Shown piece by piece: positions 38,385-48,155 of a stretch of DNA of 64,000 bases. How positions within the stretch are numbered: position 1 is the first letter of the stretch; each line of letters starts with the position of its first letter. Source of the stretch: Vibrio splendidus (GTDB lineage: Bacteria; Pseudomonadota; Gammaproteobacteria; Enterobacterales; Vibrionaceae). The stretch spans positions 62,001 through 126,000 of the forward strand of contig NZ_MCUN01000012.1 in NCBI RefSeq assembly GCF_002873455.1, read 5' to 3'. The notes under the pieces are model-generated. The model saw nothing but the letters and a program-made list of their open reading frames with translations, ran no database searches and had not been told where the DNA came from. Position numbers and translations under genes: made by a program.

Positions 38385-39062
38385 CTAGTTAACACTCACT
38401 CTCAGCGCTGCGCTTATGGCAAATGGAGTGAGCGTCATAGCGCCCATTAGCATTGCCCCTAACACAGCTAATTGTCCGTTATACGCAACGCCTAGTGCTG
38501 CCGCATCAATCGCGGATGTAGCAAATATAAGAATTGGGATATACAACGGCAAAATAAGCAGACTTAACAGCACACCGCCTTTTTGTAATCCAACCGTTAA
38601 AGCGACACCAATCGCACCAATAAAGCTTAATGCAGGCGTACCAACCAATAACGTTAAGACCACCGATAACCAAGTATCGAAATCCAAGGACAGCAGTACC
38701 GCCAACAACGGACTGATCAATATTAATGGTAACCCTGTCAATATCCAGTGCGCTATGACCTTGGACAATACTACCAACTGCAACGGGATGGGCATCAGCA
38801 TCATCTGCTCAAGTGCACCGTCTTGGAAATCGTCTCGGAATAATCGTTCAAGAGAGAGTAATGCAGAGAGTAAAGCAGCAACCCAAACAATACCCGCTGC
38901 GATACGCGCAAGTAGGTTTGGCTCAGGGCCGATGCTCAATGGAAAAAGAGTGATGACAATGATAAAAAACCACAGAGGGTTAAAGATATCAGCTTGGCGA
39001 CGAAATGCGATCAACAGCTCACGTCGAATGATCGTTGTCATTGAAGAAATCATATTACTCAC
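38385..39062 (-). CDS. ccmB: CcmB, cytochrome c maturation ABC permease
   Basis: 225 residues, six hydrophobic helices, with the conserved stretch [21 protein letters not shown] and the [19 protein letters not shown] loop. Forms the CcmAB transporter that drives release of haem-loaded CcmE. The start overlaps ccmA by 8 nt; an internal ATG seven codons later is an alternative. Confidence 0.95.
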   Translation of the reverse strand: MSNMISSMTTIIRRELLIAFRRQADIFNPLWFFIIVITLFPLSIGPEPNLLARIAAGIVWVAALLSALLSLERLFRDDFQDGALEQMMLMPIPLQLVVLSKVIAHWILTGLPLILISPLLAVLLSLDFDTWLSVVLTLLVGTPALSFIGAIGVALTVGLQKGGVLLSLLILPLYIPILIFATSAIDAAALGVAYNGQLAVLGAMLMGAMTLTPFAISAALRVSVN

Positions 39063-39672
39063 CCAACTTTATTTTTCTTAGTTTCGGGCTATCAGCAAAC
39101 ATATCTTGGTGTGTGGTTAACAACACAATGCCACCGTTGTCTGCATGCCGAGAAAAAAGAGACTCAAGAACTTTAACACCCTGCTTATCAATGGCAGTCA
39201 GCGGTTCATCTAGAATCCACAACATTTGCTTACTTAACCACAGGCGAGCCAATGCCACACGGCGCTGTTGACCAGCAGAAAGTTGACCTGCAGGCACGTC
39301 TTCTCGTCCAGCAAGGCCTACCTGAGCCAATGCATTGTAAAGTTCTTCGTTACTCGTCCCACCGCTGTGAATCGATTGATAGAAGCTCAGGTTCTCATAG
39401 GCACTAAGCTCGCGTTTTACGCCAGTTTGGTGACCAAGAAAAAGCAAATTTTGGTGATACACATCTCGACTCGTTTCAATGGACTCACCATCCCAAGATA
39501 TAGTGCCTTCATCACGATCACCTAACCCAGTGATAATCCTAAGGAGTGTCGTTTTCCCAGTACCGTTACGACCTTCAACTTGAACCAACTCACCAGGTTT
39601 CAATTGAAAAGACAACGATTCAAATAGAACCCTGTCGTCACGAATAGCAGTTAAATTTGAGACTTCAAGCAT
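39055..39672 (-). CDS. ccmA: CcmA, cytochrome c maturation ABC ATPase
   Basis: 205-residue cytoplasmic ATPase. Walker [10 protein letters not shown], signature [14 protein letters not shown] and Walker [13 protein letters not shown] are present. The start at 39672 ([13 protein letters not shown]) matches CcmA proteins and lies about 20 nt after the predicted transcription start; the longer frame to 39717 would overlap the promoter. First gene of the ccm operon. Confidence 0.95.
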   Translation of the reverse strand: MLEVSNLTAIRDDRVLFESLSFQLKPGELVQVEGRNGTGKTTLLRIITGLGDRDEGTISWDGESIETSRDVYHQNLLFLGHQTGVKRELSAYENLSFYQSIHSGGTSNEELYNALAQVGLAGREDVPAGQLSAGQQRRVALARLWLSKQMLWILDEPLTAIDKQGVKVLESLFSRHADNGGIVLLTTHQDMFADSPKLRKIKLGE

Positions 39673-39699
39673 AGGTAAATTTAGTCGAGTAATGAGAGG

Positions 39700-39728
39700 G
39701 CTATAGTAGCACACCAATAAGGTGACAA
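39700..39728 (-). promoter_or_regulatory. Sigma-70 promoter of the ccm operon
   Basis: On the minus strand TTGTCA (-35, 39723-39728), a 17-bp spacer and TATAGC (-10, 39700-39705). The predicted start near 39693 leaves a leader of about 20 nt before ccmA. Confidence 0.7.
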
Positions 39729-39871
39729 AACAGGATTAGGCCTTTTCGATAAGACAAACTCCGTAAGAAACTGTTACCACCGCATCACAATTTACACATT
39801 TTCATCAACAAACAAGATATTGCATTAGATACAAACACTTATAAACAACGTTCTATATAGATATAACAGGC

Positions 39872-39898
39872 ATAAAAAAAGAAGCCGAAGCTTCTTTT
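39872..39898 (-). terminator. Terminator of the flhA-che operon
   Basis: AAAAGAAGC (39877-39885) and GCTTCTTTT (39890-39898) with a CGAA loop, T-run on the minus strand, about 50 bp after the last gene. Confidence 0.85.
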
Positions 39899-39950
39899 AA
39901 GAGAGATGCATGATAAACATCAATTGCTCAATACGCAGTAAGCGCTCAAT

Positions 39951-40463
39951 TTAACGACGTCGAGTCGGGTCTCTGCGATCGCGAGGGGATGTCGGTTGTT
40001 CATCGTACGATGAAGGGTTACTTCTTAGCGAAGGGATTTTTTCCTTACCTGCGAGCTTGTTCTGTAGAGACATCATCAGCTCAGCTTCAGCTTTAGGTAA
40101 TTCACACTCTTCGATCAGTTCGTTTATCCCTGCGCCAAGCTGAACCATTTTCGTCGCACGCGTGTACAAGCGCCCATCGGTATCAACATGTTCCAGCTCT
40201 ACGATGCGTTCATTCAAGTGCTTTATTAGATCTTGCTGCTCCGTCACTTTCTGACCAAGGCCAACCACGACTGAACGAACTTCAAGCAATTGCTTGCTCG
40301 ATTTTTGAAGTTCTTTGTCCAAGTTGCGAACTTGCAGGCGTGACTGATCGAGCTGTTTTTGAATCGCACGTTTTACTTTGCTAATCAAAATCAGAATGAA
40401 TAACGTAAAAACCCCGACTCCAGCAATCAGAGCAACAGGGCTTAAAGGAAGCGCTTCAAACAT
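39951..40463 (-). CDS. DUF2802-domain membrane protein
   Basis: 170 residues: one N-terminal membrane helix (about 10-28), a long coiled coil (about 30-95), a compact helical DUF2802 domain (about 97-135) and a basic, disordered tail (PRDRRDPTRRR). It overlaps the cheW stop by one base and closes the chemotaxis operon. Homologues keep this position in Vibrio, which suggests a role in flagellar or chemotaxis assembly; the function is unknown to me. Confidence 0.8.
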   Translation of the reverse strand: MFEALPLSPVALIAGVGVFTLFILILISKVKRAIQKQLDQSRLQVRNLDKELQKSSKQLLEVRSVVVGLGQKVTEQQDLIKHLNERIVELEHVDTDGRLYTRATKMVQLGAGINELIEECELPKAEAELMMSLQNKLAGKEKIPSLRSNPSSYDEQPTSPRDRRDPTRRR

Positions 40464-40957
40464 TACAGGTGAGCCATCTCATCCCATTCGTCTTCGCTTA
40501 GTAGTTTGTTTAGATCTACTAAGATAAGCAGCTTGCCATCACGGTTACTAACACCTTGAATGAACTTAGCACTTTCATCAGTACCAACACTTGGAGTTGT
40601 ATCGATTTCAGAAGAACGTAGGTAAACCACTTCAGCAACGCTGTCTACTAGAATGCCAATGACTTGACGCTCAGATTCAATAACGATGATACGAGTGTTG
40701 TCTGTGATTTCACCTTGCATCAAACCAAAGCGAGAACGAGTGTCGATAACAGTAACAACGTTACCACGTAGGTTAATAATACCTAGAACGTAATCTGGAG
40801 CACCCGGTACTGGAGCAATTTCACTGTAGCGAAGTACTTCACGTACCTGCATAACATTAATGCCGTAAGTTTCTTCTTCTAGTTGAAATGTCACCCATTG
40901 AAGTACTTCATCATTGGTTGGGTCTTTTCTTACTTCAATTTCACTCATATGAGACAT
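40463..40957 (-). CDS. cheW: CheW, chemotaxis coupling protein
   Basis: 164-residue cytoplasmic adaptor joining chemoreceptors to CheA. A single CheW domain spans almost the whole protein: WVTFQLEEETYGINVMQVREVL, then NLRGNVVTVIDTRSRFG. The ATG has AGAGGA about 7 nt upstream. It follows parP after a 72-bp gap filled largely by an 18-bp tandem repeat. Confidence 0.94.
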   Translation of the reverse strand: MSHMSEIEVRKDPTNDEVLQWVTFQLEEETYGINVMQVREVLRYSEIAPVPGAPDYVLGIINLRGNVVTVIDTRSRFGLMQGEITDNTRIIVIESERQVIGILVDSVAEVVYLRSSEIDTTPSVGTDESAKFIQGVSNRDGKLLILVDLNKLLSEDEWDEMAHL

Positions 40958-40989
40958 ATTTAATCCTCTTGCCGTCGTTACCGACCACT

Positions 40990-41043
40990 ATTATTAACTT
41001 GATGCTTATTGTTAGCCTAATGCTTATTACTAGCTTAATGCTT
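40990..41043 (-). repeat. Three 18-bp tandem repeats over the parP stop codon
   Basis: Read on the minus strand, three contiguous units begin AAGCATTAAGCTAGTAAT (41043-41026), followed by two copies differing at 3-4 positions each (41025-41008, 41007-40990). The first unit holds the last parP codons and its TAG stop; the others lie between parP and cheW and carry further stops. Confidence 0.85.
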
Positions 41044-42073
41044 TTACATCTAGCCCTGCGTTTAGCATGGCGATCAATGCTTCGACATGAATCAAAGCAC
41101 ACATTTTTTCTTTTACCATACCAGCGAGCCATGGGCGTTTACCTGCCATTTCTCGCCAACGTACTTTATCTGTATTAAGAAGCTCGGTACCTTTAAGCTC
41201 AGTGCCCGCAAGACCCCATAAGCTTTCACCAAGCATCACTATATATTGATAGTTTTCTTTGTATTCATCATTCGTTAGTTTCTCAGGCATCACCCACTTT
41301 GCAGTGTCGACCACATCTAACTGACTGTCTCGATTTGTTTGCAAACCTAAATACCAAGCAGGCTTACCAATCAAATGGCTTAGCTCTTCAAGGCGATGAA
41401 TACCACCAAGCTCATCAAGAGGAACAGCAAAAGTTACCCCGTTGACATCAAAATACAGTACCTGAAAATCTTCTGTTCGAGCCGTAGTTTCCCAAGATGT
41501 AAACCGTTCAATACCGCCAGATTGAGTTTCAAGCTCAACCTCGGGTTCACTGATAGATTCAACTTCTGGCTCTTCAGCTATTGGAGACTCGGCTTGCTGC
41601 TCAATTGGTCGTTCAACAGGTCGATCAACAACCATTGATGAATCTGGCTCTGGGAGGTTCCAATCTTGAATCTCGGGCTCTACAGAAAGCTGAACGGATT
41701 CCACCGCAGCATCAAACATTTGCATGTCTGCTTGCTGAGCGATTTTCCGCGTGTTCTGATCCATTAATTCATCAAGATTCAGTTCATCAACCACGTTCGT
41801 CGCTTCTAAGCGGCTCAGTAGTTTTTGAACGTCTTCCAGATTGGGCACTTCAAATTCAGCTTCTCGCAACTCAGCATACGTCGAGTAACTTGAAATTTGA
41901 CGCTCTGGCTCTGGCTCTGGCTCTGCAGATGATGACTCATCGCTGGTCTCGTCAACAAAAAATTCGTCAGAATCCAGCATTTCATCACCTAATAACGCAG
42001 CAAAGTAATCATCAAGTGCTTGTTCACTTGATAAACTTGATCGCGCCATTGTTGATTCTTTATTCGCGCTCAT
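41030..42073 (-). CDS. parP: ParP, CheW-like polar chemotaxis array protein
   Basis: 347 residues. A long acidic, Pro/Glu-rich N-terminal region (about 1-205, including an EPEPEPE run) is followed by a C-terminal CheW-like domain (about 206-340; FQVLYFDVNGVTFAVPLDELGGI). In Vibrio, ParP links CheA and ParC and keeps chemotaxis arrays at the cell pole; this is known for the family. It lies directly after parC. Two starts are possible: ATG 42073 (overlapping parC by 14 nt, AAGG upstream) and ATG 42049. The first is listed. Confidence 0.9.
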   Translation of the reverse strand: MSANKESTMARSSLSSEQALDDYFAALLGDEMLDSDEFFVDETSDESSSAEPEPEPERQISSYSTYAELREAEFEVPNLEDVQKLLSRLEATNVVDELNLDELMDQNTRKIAQQADMQMFDAAVESVQLSVEPEIQDWNLPEPDSSMVVDRPVERPIEQQAESPIAEEPEVESISEPEVELETQSGGIERFTSWETTARTEDFQVLYFDVNGVTFAVPLDELGGIHRLEELSHLIGKPAWYLGLQTNRDSQLDVVDTAKWVMPEKLTNDEYKENYQYIVMLGESLWGLAGTELKGTELLNTDKVRWREMAGKRPWLAGMVKEKMCALIHVEALIAMLNAGLDVKALS

Positions 42074-42842
42074 TTATCGCCAGCCTTTCGAGATAAATAA
42101 GCAGCTGTTTGTAAGCAAATACACCACGACTACCCGATGCAAAATGAGATGCTGGTAAGCGCTTTAGACTAGCATCTCTAAACTTAGTGTCTATCGGTAC
42201 AGCAGATGTCCAAACTTGATTTGGATAATCTTCTTTTAGCTGAGTTAATGTTTGCAGTGATGCTTTGGTTCTCTTGTCGTACATCGTCGGGACAATCGTC
42301 ACCTTAAACGGTGTTTTGCGAGACTTCTGCATGATAGCCAAGGTGCGAATCATGCGCTCTAAGCCTTTCATTGCCAAAAACTCAGTCTGTACCGGAATCA
42401 AAATACGGTCACTGGCAGCTAATGCGTTGACCATCATCACACCTAAAATAGGCGGACAATCGATAAGCACATAGTCATAGTCGTCTTTTAAAGCCGCTAA
42501 AGCGCGCTTCAAGATCAACCCCATACCGCTTCGATTTCCCATCACACGGTCTAATGTCGCCAAAGACATGTGCGCGGGAATAATATCGATACCTTCGACT
42601 TCCGTTTGTAAAATCAAAGGTCTTACTGTCGGCGCGTTAAACTCACGCAACTGAAATAGATCAAACAGACTCGATTCCACCGTATCTGAGTCGTAACCCA
42701 GATAGGTGGTTAGTGATGCATGCGGATCGGTATCAACCAACAGAACACGGTGCCCCTTCAGCGCAAGTAAACCTGCTAGGGTCACGGTCGAGGTCGTTTT
42801 ACCAACACCACCTTTTTGGTTTGCAACACTCCAAACAATCAT
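42060..42842 (-). CDS. parC: ParC, ParA-family ATPase for polar chemotaxis arrays
   Basis: 260-residue ParA/MinD-type ATPase. The deviant Walker A motif NQKGGVGKTTSTVTLAGLLA is near the N-terminus; LLVDTDPHASLTTYLG and VLIDCPPILGVMMVNAL are the following ParA motifs. Vibrio ParC marks the old pole and recruits ParP and CheA. Placed between cheB and parP, which is the ParC position in vibrios. Not the chromosome-partition ParA: there is no parB or parS nearby. Confidence 0.92.
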   Translation of the reverse strand: MIVWSVANQKGGVGKTTSTVTLAGLLALKGHRVLLVDTDPHASLTTYLGYDSDTVESSLFDLFQLREFNAPTVRPLILQTEVEGIDIIPAHMSLATLDRVMGNRSGMGLILKRALAALKDDYDYVLIDCPPILGVMMVNALAASDRILIPVQTEFLAMKGLERMIRTLAIMQKSRKTPFKVTIVPTMYDKRTKASLQTLTQLKEDYPNQVWTSAVPIDTKFRDASLKRLPASHFASGSRGVFAYKQLLIYLERLAINERE

Positions 42843-42852
42843 TTCGATTTAC

Positions 42853-43974
42853 CTAAGCTAACCCAACTTCAACCAAAATCCTTTCCGCAATGCGGTCTAG
42901 AGGGAGGTCTTCAGTAGAAATGCCAGCTTTTGCTACAGCTTGAGGCATACCATATACAACACAACTATCTTCGTCTTGCGCCCAGATTGTCGAGCCCGCA
43001 GTTTTTAACATACGCGAACCTTCTCGACCATCAGCACCCATACCAGTCAGTATCATAGACAAGACTTTATCGCCGTAGATTTTCGCTGCAGAGCCGAAGG
43101 TTACATCCACACAAGGTTTGTAATTCATTCGGTCGCCGCCATCGATAATTCTTAAGCGAGCAGATCCTGCACGGCCGTCAACCATCATCTGTTTACCACC
43201 AGGAGCAAGATAAGCCACTCCAGGTTTCAACACATCTCCGTCCTGTGCTTCGCGAACTTCAATCTTACATAAGGTATTCAGTCGGCTAGCAAAAGCGGCG
43301 GTGAACGTTGCTGGCATATGCTGAACTAACACAATTGGATGTGGATAGTGTGCAGGGATGCGTGTCAAAATTTTCTGTAACGCAACAGGGCCACCGGTAG
43401 AGGTACCAATTGCAGTTAATTGATACTTTTTACCCGAAGCTCTGAATTTCGCCGTTGAGGCAACCGCCGGCTTCACTGCCGAAGCAGCAGCTGAAATCGG
43501 TTGGCGCAATGGTGCTGATGTTGAAGCTGTTGTAGTTGTAGCTCGTGGTGCAATAGGAGCACGGCGCATAAACGCACGCTTTGCTGCAATCTGAATCACA
43601 CGTTGTTGAAGCAACGCGACTGCATCATCACGGTTACGTGCGATGTCTTCAAACTTCTTAGGTAAGAAGTCTAAAGCACCAGCGTCTAATGCATCTAACG
43701 TTGCTCTCGCACCATCATGGGTTAACGACGAAAACATCAAAATAGGCGTTGGAGACGCAGCCATGATTTCACGAACGGCGGTGATGCCGTCCATGACAGG
43801 CATTTCGATGTCCATCGTGATTACGTCAGGTCTCAGCTGTTTCGCTTTCTCAACCGCTTCTTTACCGTTTACTGCTACATCAATGACTTCTAGGCGAGCC
43901 TCTGAGTTGATGATCTCGCTAACGCGACGACGAAAAAAACTCGAATCATCAACGACTAATACTTTAATCGCCAT
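42853..43974 (-). CDS. cheB: CheB, chemoreceptor methylesterase/deamidase
   Basis: 373 residues. Receiver domain 1-120 with phospho-acceptor Asp55 ([10 protein letters not shown]); an Ala/Thr-rich linker to about 185; the methylesterase domain with AIGTSTGGP (nucleophile Ser), [10 protein letters not shown] (His) and [12 protein letters not shown] (Asp). It removes methyl groups from receptors for adaptation. Follows cheA by 13 bp. No cheR is present in this window. Confidence 0.95.
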   Translation of the reverse strand: MAIKVLVVDDSSFFRRRVSEIINSEARLEVIDVAVNGKEAVEKAKQLRPDVITMDIEMPVMDGITAVREIMAASPTPILMFSSLTHDGARATLDALDAGALDFLPKKFEDIARNRDDAVALLQQRVIQIAAKRAFMRRAPIAPRATTTTASTSAPLRQPISAAASAVKPAVASTAKFRASGKKYQLTAIGTSTGGPVALQKILTRIPAHYPHPIVLVQHMPATFTAAFASRLNTLCKIEVREAQDGDVLKPGVAYLAPGGKQMMVDGRAGSARLRIIDGGDRMNYKPCVDVTFGSAAKIYGDKVLSMILTGMGADGREGSRMLKTAGSTIWAQDEDSCVVYGMPQAVAKAGISTEDLPLDRIAERILVEVGLA

Positions 43975-43987
43975 ATTTATCCTTAAA

Positions 43988-46159
43988 TTAAATTCTTGAC
44001 GCAGCTGCGTACTGCTTCAACAAGTCCGGCACATCTAGAATCAATGCAATGTGTCCATCACTTGTAATTGTCGCACCGGCCATTCCTGGCGTGCCCTGTA
44101 GTAGTTTATCAAGTGGTTTGATAACGACTTCTTCTTGGCCAATAAGCGTATCAACAACAAAACCAACACGTTGACTACCAAGTTGCACGATAACAACGTG
44201 GCCGTGTCCTTTACGTAATTCTACAATCCCCGCTTTAGGTGCCAGCCAGTTTTGCAAGTAGAACAACGGAATAGACTTATCGCGAACGATAATAGTCAGT
44301 TGGCCGTCAACAACATTTGTGCGGCTTAAATCTAAGTGGAAGATCTCGTTTACAGAAGCCAATGGCAATGCAAATGGATGACCGGCAACACCGACCATTA
44401 AGGTGGGTAGAATCGCCAGCGTCAATGGAACCTTGATCGTAATCTTGGTGCCTTGTCCCATCTCTGAATCAATATCAATCGAGCCATTCAGTGTGTTGAT
44501 CGCTGTTTTCACAACGTCCATACCTACACCACGGCCAGAGATATCCGAGATTTTTTCTTTACTTGAGAAGCCAGGAGCAAAGATAAGATTGAAACATTCT
44601 TTGTTTGATAAGCGAGACGCTGCATCTTCATCCATCAGACCACGTTTAACCGCAATAGCACGCAACGTATCAGGGTCCATACCGCCGCCATCATCAACGA
44701 TAGCCAGTTCAATGTGGTCACCTTCTTGCGAGGCAGATAGAATCACTTTACCCGTTTGTGATTTGCCAGCCGCAATACGGGCTTCAGGCATTTCAATACC
44801 GTGATCCACAGAGTTTCTCACTAAGTGAATCAGTGGATCGGCAAGTGCTTCAACTAAATTCTTATCAAGATCCGTTTCTTCCCCGCGCATTTCAAGAACA
44901 ATGTCTTTCTTCAAACTACGAGCAAGGTCGCGGACAACTCGTGGGAAACGACCAAAAACTTTCTTGATCGGCTGCATACGAGTCTTCATTACCGCACCTT
45001 GAAGGTCTGCGGTAACAACATCTAAATTCGAGACAGCTTTCGCCATTTCTTCATCGTTACTGTTTAAGCCAAGGCTCACAAGTCGGTTACGAACCAACAC
45101 CAGCTCACCCACCATATTCATGATGGTATCCAGTGTTGACGTATCGACACGAACTGTTGCGTCAGCTTGTTGTTTCTTCGCAGGCGCTTTAACTTCTGCT
45201 TTCGCAGGGGCTTCTTTAACAGCGACCGGTGCCGATGGTTTAGGCTTAGGTGCTGCTTGTGGAGCTGGCACTGGAGCAATTGGCTTCGCTGCAGCTGGCT
45301 TAGTTGCCGCATCCAGCTCTTCAATAGTTGGCCCATTACCAGAACCATGTAGCTGATCTAGTAGCTTCTCAAACTCTTCGTCGCTCATCAGGTCATCACC
45401 TTCAGACATCGCCGAAACGGGTGCAGAAGAAGGTGCTGGCGGAGGAGGTGCAGAACTTACTGCCGTCGGGCTCTTACCCGCACCATGCAGTTCATCTAAT
45501 AACTTTTCGAATTCGTCGTCAGTAATATCACCACTCTCAGCAACCGACTGAGGAGCAACAGGAGCTGGCGGCGGTGTTGGTACAGAAGATGCTGTTGGTG
45601 AACCACCTTTACCATGAAGCTCGTCAAGCAGACGCTCAAACTCATCCTCAGAGATATCATCCACTGAAGAGGCACTAATACTTGCGCTTTCGACGATCGG
45701 TTCAGCAGGCGCTTCAAAAACTGGCTCAGCGATTACTGGTGCTTCGACTGGGGCAGCTTCATCGGCAGACTGCGGTCTGCAGAGGCGGTGAAGTTCATCC
45801 AATAAAGCTTGATCAGCTGGCACTAAAGGCTCCTGATCTTGCACGGCTTGAAACTGTACATTAACTGTATCTAGCGCCTGCAGCATCGTATCCATCAAAC
45901 CTGATGTTACGCTGCGTTGGCCGTTTCGTAGAATGTCGAACACATTCTCAGCACCATGACAAGTATCCACCAGCTCAGTCAATGCTAGGAAACCAGCACC
46001 ACCTTTTACTGTATGGAAACCACGGAAAATAGCATTTAATAGGTCTTTGTCGTCAGGGTTATTCTCAAGCTCTACCAGTTGTTCTGATAGGAGTTCAAGG
46101 ATCTCTCCTGCTTCGACTAAAAAGTCCTGAAGAATATCTTCGTCTAAATCGTAGCTCAT
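43988..46159 (-). CDS. cheA: CheA, chemotaxis histidine kinase
   Basis: 723 residues. P1 Hpt domain with phospho-acceptor His49 ([13 protein letters not shown]); a proline/alanine-rich linker of about 130-335; P3 dimerisation (about 335-400); P4 kinase with [24 protein letters not shown] and [22 protein letters not shown]5 CheW-like domain to the C-terminus. No folded P2 domain is apparent. In its place the linker carries three repeats of a D-E-F-E-x-L-L-D-x-L-H-G motif (168-190, 210-233, 257-279). ParP proteins are known to bind a linker-borne domain of Vibrio CheA, so these repeats may serve that or CheY docking. Confidence 0.95.
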   Translation of the reverse strand: MSYDLDEDILQDFLVEAGEILELLSEQLVELENNPDDKDLLNAIFRGFHTVKGGAGFLALTELVDTCHGAENVFDILRNGQRSVTSGLMDTMLQALDTVNVQFQAVQDQEPLVPADQALLDELHRLCRPQSADEAAPVEAPVIAEPVFEAPAEPIVESASISASSVDDISEDEFERLLDELHGKGGSPTASSVPTPPPAPVAPQSVAESGDITDDEFEKLLDELHGAGKSPTAVSSAPPPPAPSSAPVSAMSEGDDLMSDEEFEKLLDQLHGSGNGPTIEELDAATKPAAAKPIAPVPAPQAAPKPKPSAPVAVKEAPAKAEVKAPAKKQQADATVRVDTSTLDTIMNMVGELVLVRNRLVSLGLNSNDEEMAKAVSNLDVVTADLQGAVMKTRMQPIKKVFGRFPRVVRDLARSLKKDIVLEMRGEETDLDKNLVEALADPLIHLVRNSVDHGIEMPEARIAAGKSQTGKVILSASQEGDHIELAIVDDGGGMDPDTLRAIAVKRGLMDEDAASRLSNKECFNLIFAPGFSSKEKISDISGRGVGMDVVKTAINTLNGSIDIDSEMGQGTKITIKVPLTLAILPTLMVGVAGHPFALPLASVNEIFHLDLSRTNVVDGQLTIIVRDKSIPLFYLQNWLAPKAGIVELRKGHGHVVIVQLGSQRVGFVVDTLIGQEEVVIKPLDKLLQGTPGMAGATITSDGHIALILDVPDLLKQYAAASRI
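45323..45658 (-). repeat. Triplicated linker motif inside cheA
   Basis: Three units at nucleotides 45658-45590, 45532-45461 and 45391-45323 encode [36 protein letters not shown] and [18 protein letters not shown], separated by proline/alanine-rich spacers. Confidence 0.85.
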
Positions 46160-46168
46160 ACGTTACCT

Positions 46169-46900
46169 TTAAAATCCAAGACTGGATAACAAATCGTCGA
46201 CTTCATCTTGAGATGCAACAGCATCTTCACGCTCTTCTGGGTTCAGAATTGGACCTTCAGGCGCAATAGATGCTTTCTTCTCTGACTCTGGAGTTGGCTC
46301 TATTTGATTCGCACCGAATACGGTGAGAATCTCGACCAAACGTCCTTCAACCTCATTCACCAAGGTAATAACTTTGCTAATTATCTGCCCAGTTAAATCT
46401 TGGAAATCCTGAGCCATCAAGATTTCAGTCAATTGTCCACGTAGTTCAGTACTATCGCCTTCTACTTGGACAAGCAATCCATCAATGCGGTGACATAAAG
46501 CTTTAAATTGTGCCAGCTCAATGCGGCCATGCATCAGTTCATTCCATTGAGGCCTTACTTGAAGTAAACACTCGTGTAGGTTGTCTGCAATTGGCATACA
46601 ACGATCGACAGCGTCCATCGTCTTATTTGCCGCAACTTCCGTTTTATCAATGACATACTGAAGGCGATCCCTTGCATCAGGGATTTCATCATTTGCGATA
46701 ACGCTGATGCGCTCATCGAAATTAAATTGAGTCAAAGAGTCATGGAGGTCGCGAGTCAAACTTCCTATTTCTTGAAGCATTGGATTGTCTTGAAGACTAA
46801 AATTGTCTTCATAAATGCTTCTAACAAGAGAATCAGCATCTTGCTGCTTATCGTTCTCAAGCAGCTCTACTAATTTTTTTGCTTGTTCTAATGAAATCAT
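46169..46900 (-). CDS. cheZ: CheZ, CheY-P phosphatase
   Basis: 243 residues from MISLEQAKKLVELLE, the family start; an ATG eight codons upstream (46924) is also in frame. Long helical hairpin with the catalytic region MAQDFQDLTGQIISK (catalytic Gln in this block). A flexible linker leads to the C-terminal CheY-binding peptide SQDEVDDLLSSLGF. It dephosphorylates CheY-P. Placed between cheY and cheA. Confidence 0.94.
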   Translation of the reverse strand: MISLEQAKKLVELLENDKQQDADSLVRSIYEDNFSLQDNPMLQEIGSLTRDLHDSLTQFNFDERISVIANDEIPDARDRLQYVIDKTEVAANKTMDAVDRCMPIADNLHECLLQVRPQWNELMHGRIELAQFKALCHRIDGLLVQVEGDSTELRGQLTEILMAQDFQDLTGQIISKVITLVNEVEGRLVEILTVFGANQIEPTPESEKKASIAPEGPILNPEEREDAVASQDEVDDLLSSLGF

Positions 46901-47006
46901 CCTGAGTTCGGCCTTACTCCGCATACTTTGTGCGCTTAGGCTATCGAGATAAACAGAGAACTTATCGGTCAGTGTTTGCCTAGAAGTGCCTAAAACTTAT
47001 TGATGC

Positions 47007-47387
47007 TTATAAGCGATCAAAAATCTTATCAAGTTTCTCTTTCAGCGTTGCAGCAGTGAAAGGCTTCACAATGTAACCATTAACACCCGCTTGCGCTGCT
47101 TCGATGATCTGCTCACGCTTCGCTTCCGCAGTGATCATAAGCACTGGAAGGTGCTTAAGTTCTGCATCTGCGCGAATGTGTTTAAGCAGGTCAATACCTT
47201 GCATGCCTGGCATGTTCCAGTCAGTTACCACGAAATCAAATTCGCCTTTTTTCAGCATAGGTAACGCGGTTAAGCCATCGTCTGCTTCTTGAGTGTTGTT
47301 GAAACCTAAATCGCGAAGTAGGTTTTTAACAATTCGGCGCATCGTTGAAAAATCATCAACAATGAGAATTTTCATGTTTTTGTTCAA
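47007..47387 (-). CDS. cheY: CheY, chemotaxis response regulator
   Basis: Single receiver domain. The phospho-acceptor Asp lies in [10 protein letters not shown], with Thr in LMITAEAK and Lys in [14 protein letters not shown] at 47399 extends the frame by four codons, but the only ribosome binding site, GGAGG, lies inside that extension with a 5-nt spacer to the TTG at 47387, so TTG is chosen; an internal ATG at 47375 has no site. CheY-P binds FliM to reverse the motor. Confidence 0.93.
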   Translation of the reverse strand: MNKNMKILIVDDFSTMRRIVKNLLRDLGFNNTQEADDGLTALPMLKKGEFDFVVTDWNMPGMQGIDLLKHIRADAELKHLPVLMITAEAKREQIIEAAQAGVNGYIVKPFTAATLKEKLDKIFDRL

Positions 47388-47417
47388 ATTAGCCTCCACT
47401 GAATAAAATCAGTGTTG

Positions 47418-48155
47418 TTAGTCGTTCTGTGTCCAAGCACTTAACTTAGTGCGTAAACGCTGCATAGATTGGCTCAGTATTTGGCTGACGCGAGATTCGC
47501 TGACACCTAGTACTTCCCCTATCTCTTTTAAATTGAGTTCTTCGTCGTAATAAAGCGAAAGCACGAGGCCTTCCCTTTCCGGAAGTTGTTTTATCGAATC
47601 GATCAAAGCTTGACGGAATGACTCATCAGCAACCCCTTGAAAAGGCGTGTTATCTTGAGAGTCTTCATTCGGAGATATTACATCATCTGAGACGCCTAAA
47701 TCTTCGATCCCGACCAGTCTTGAGCAATTAATATCAGTTAAAGCGTTGTGGTACTGGTCTAAACTCAGCCCCATATGCTTTGCCACTTCGGCATCACTTG
47801 GGTCGCGGTTGAGGGTACCCTCTAATTCCGCGATTGCACTGCTGATTTCTCGATTATTTTTATGAACCGATCTCGGCACCCAATCACCACGGCGAATGTC
47901 ATCCAACATAGCTCCGCGAATCCGAATACCTGCATACGTCTCAAAGCTTGCGCCTTTAGTACCATCATAGTTTTGTTGCGCTTCAATCAAGCCAATCATG
48001 CCAGCTTGAATTAAGTCATCAACCAAGACATTAGGCGGTAATCGCCCCAACAAGTGATGAGCGATACGTTTAACCAACACAGAATACTTCTCAAAAAAAG
48101 CCTGCTGGCTATTGTGATTAGCATGTTGATCGTAAGTAAGCGCTTTATTCACCAA
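47418..48155 (-). CDS. fliA: FliA, flagellar sigma-28 factor
   Basis: 245 residues. Region 2 is LVDDLIQAGMIGLIEAQQNYD followed by RIRGAMLDDIRRGDWVPRS; region 4 is LKEIGEVLGVSESRVSQILSQSMQRLR. Directs late flagellar and chemotaxis transcription. It overlaps flhG by 11 nt; the start is TTG 48155 or the next codon, GTG 48152, both placed after GAGGAA. Confidence 0.95.
   Translation of the reverse strand: MVNKALTYDQHANHNSQQAFFEKYSVLVKRIAHHLLGRLPPNVLVDDLIQAGMIGLIEAQQNYDGTKGASFETYAGIRIRGAMLDDIRRGDWVPRSVHKNNREISSAIAELEGTLNRDPSDAEVAKHMGLSLDQYHNALTDINCSRLVGIEDLGVSDDVISPNEDSQDNTPFQGVADESFRQALIDSIKQLPEREGLVLSLYYDEELNLKEIGEVLGVSESRVSQILSQSMQRLRTKLSAWTQND

Noticed and set aside
38416..39081. Long plus-strand open frame opposite ccmB (221 codons)
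   Set aside because: It lies wholly antisense to a clear ccmB, has a Ser/Asn/Ile-rich composition without domains, and no sensible ribosome binding site.
41581..42096. Plus-strand open frame opposite parP (171 codons)
   Set aside because: Gln/Leu/Ser-rich composition arises from the complementary acidic, proline-rich parP region; no start context or family.
42060..42842. ParA-family ATPase as a chromosome or plasmid partition gene
   Set aside because: No parB or parS nearby; the position between cheB and the CheW-like parP identifies the chemotaxis ParC.
46925..46990. GACCGATAAG between cheY and cheZ, resembling a FliA (sigma-28) -10 element
   Set aside because: No TAAA-type -35 is found at the right spacing; the nearest TAAGTTTT is about 7 bp too far upstream. 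Kept out of the features.
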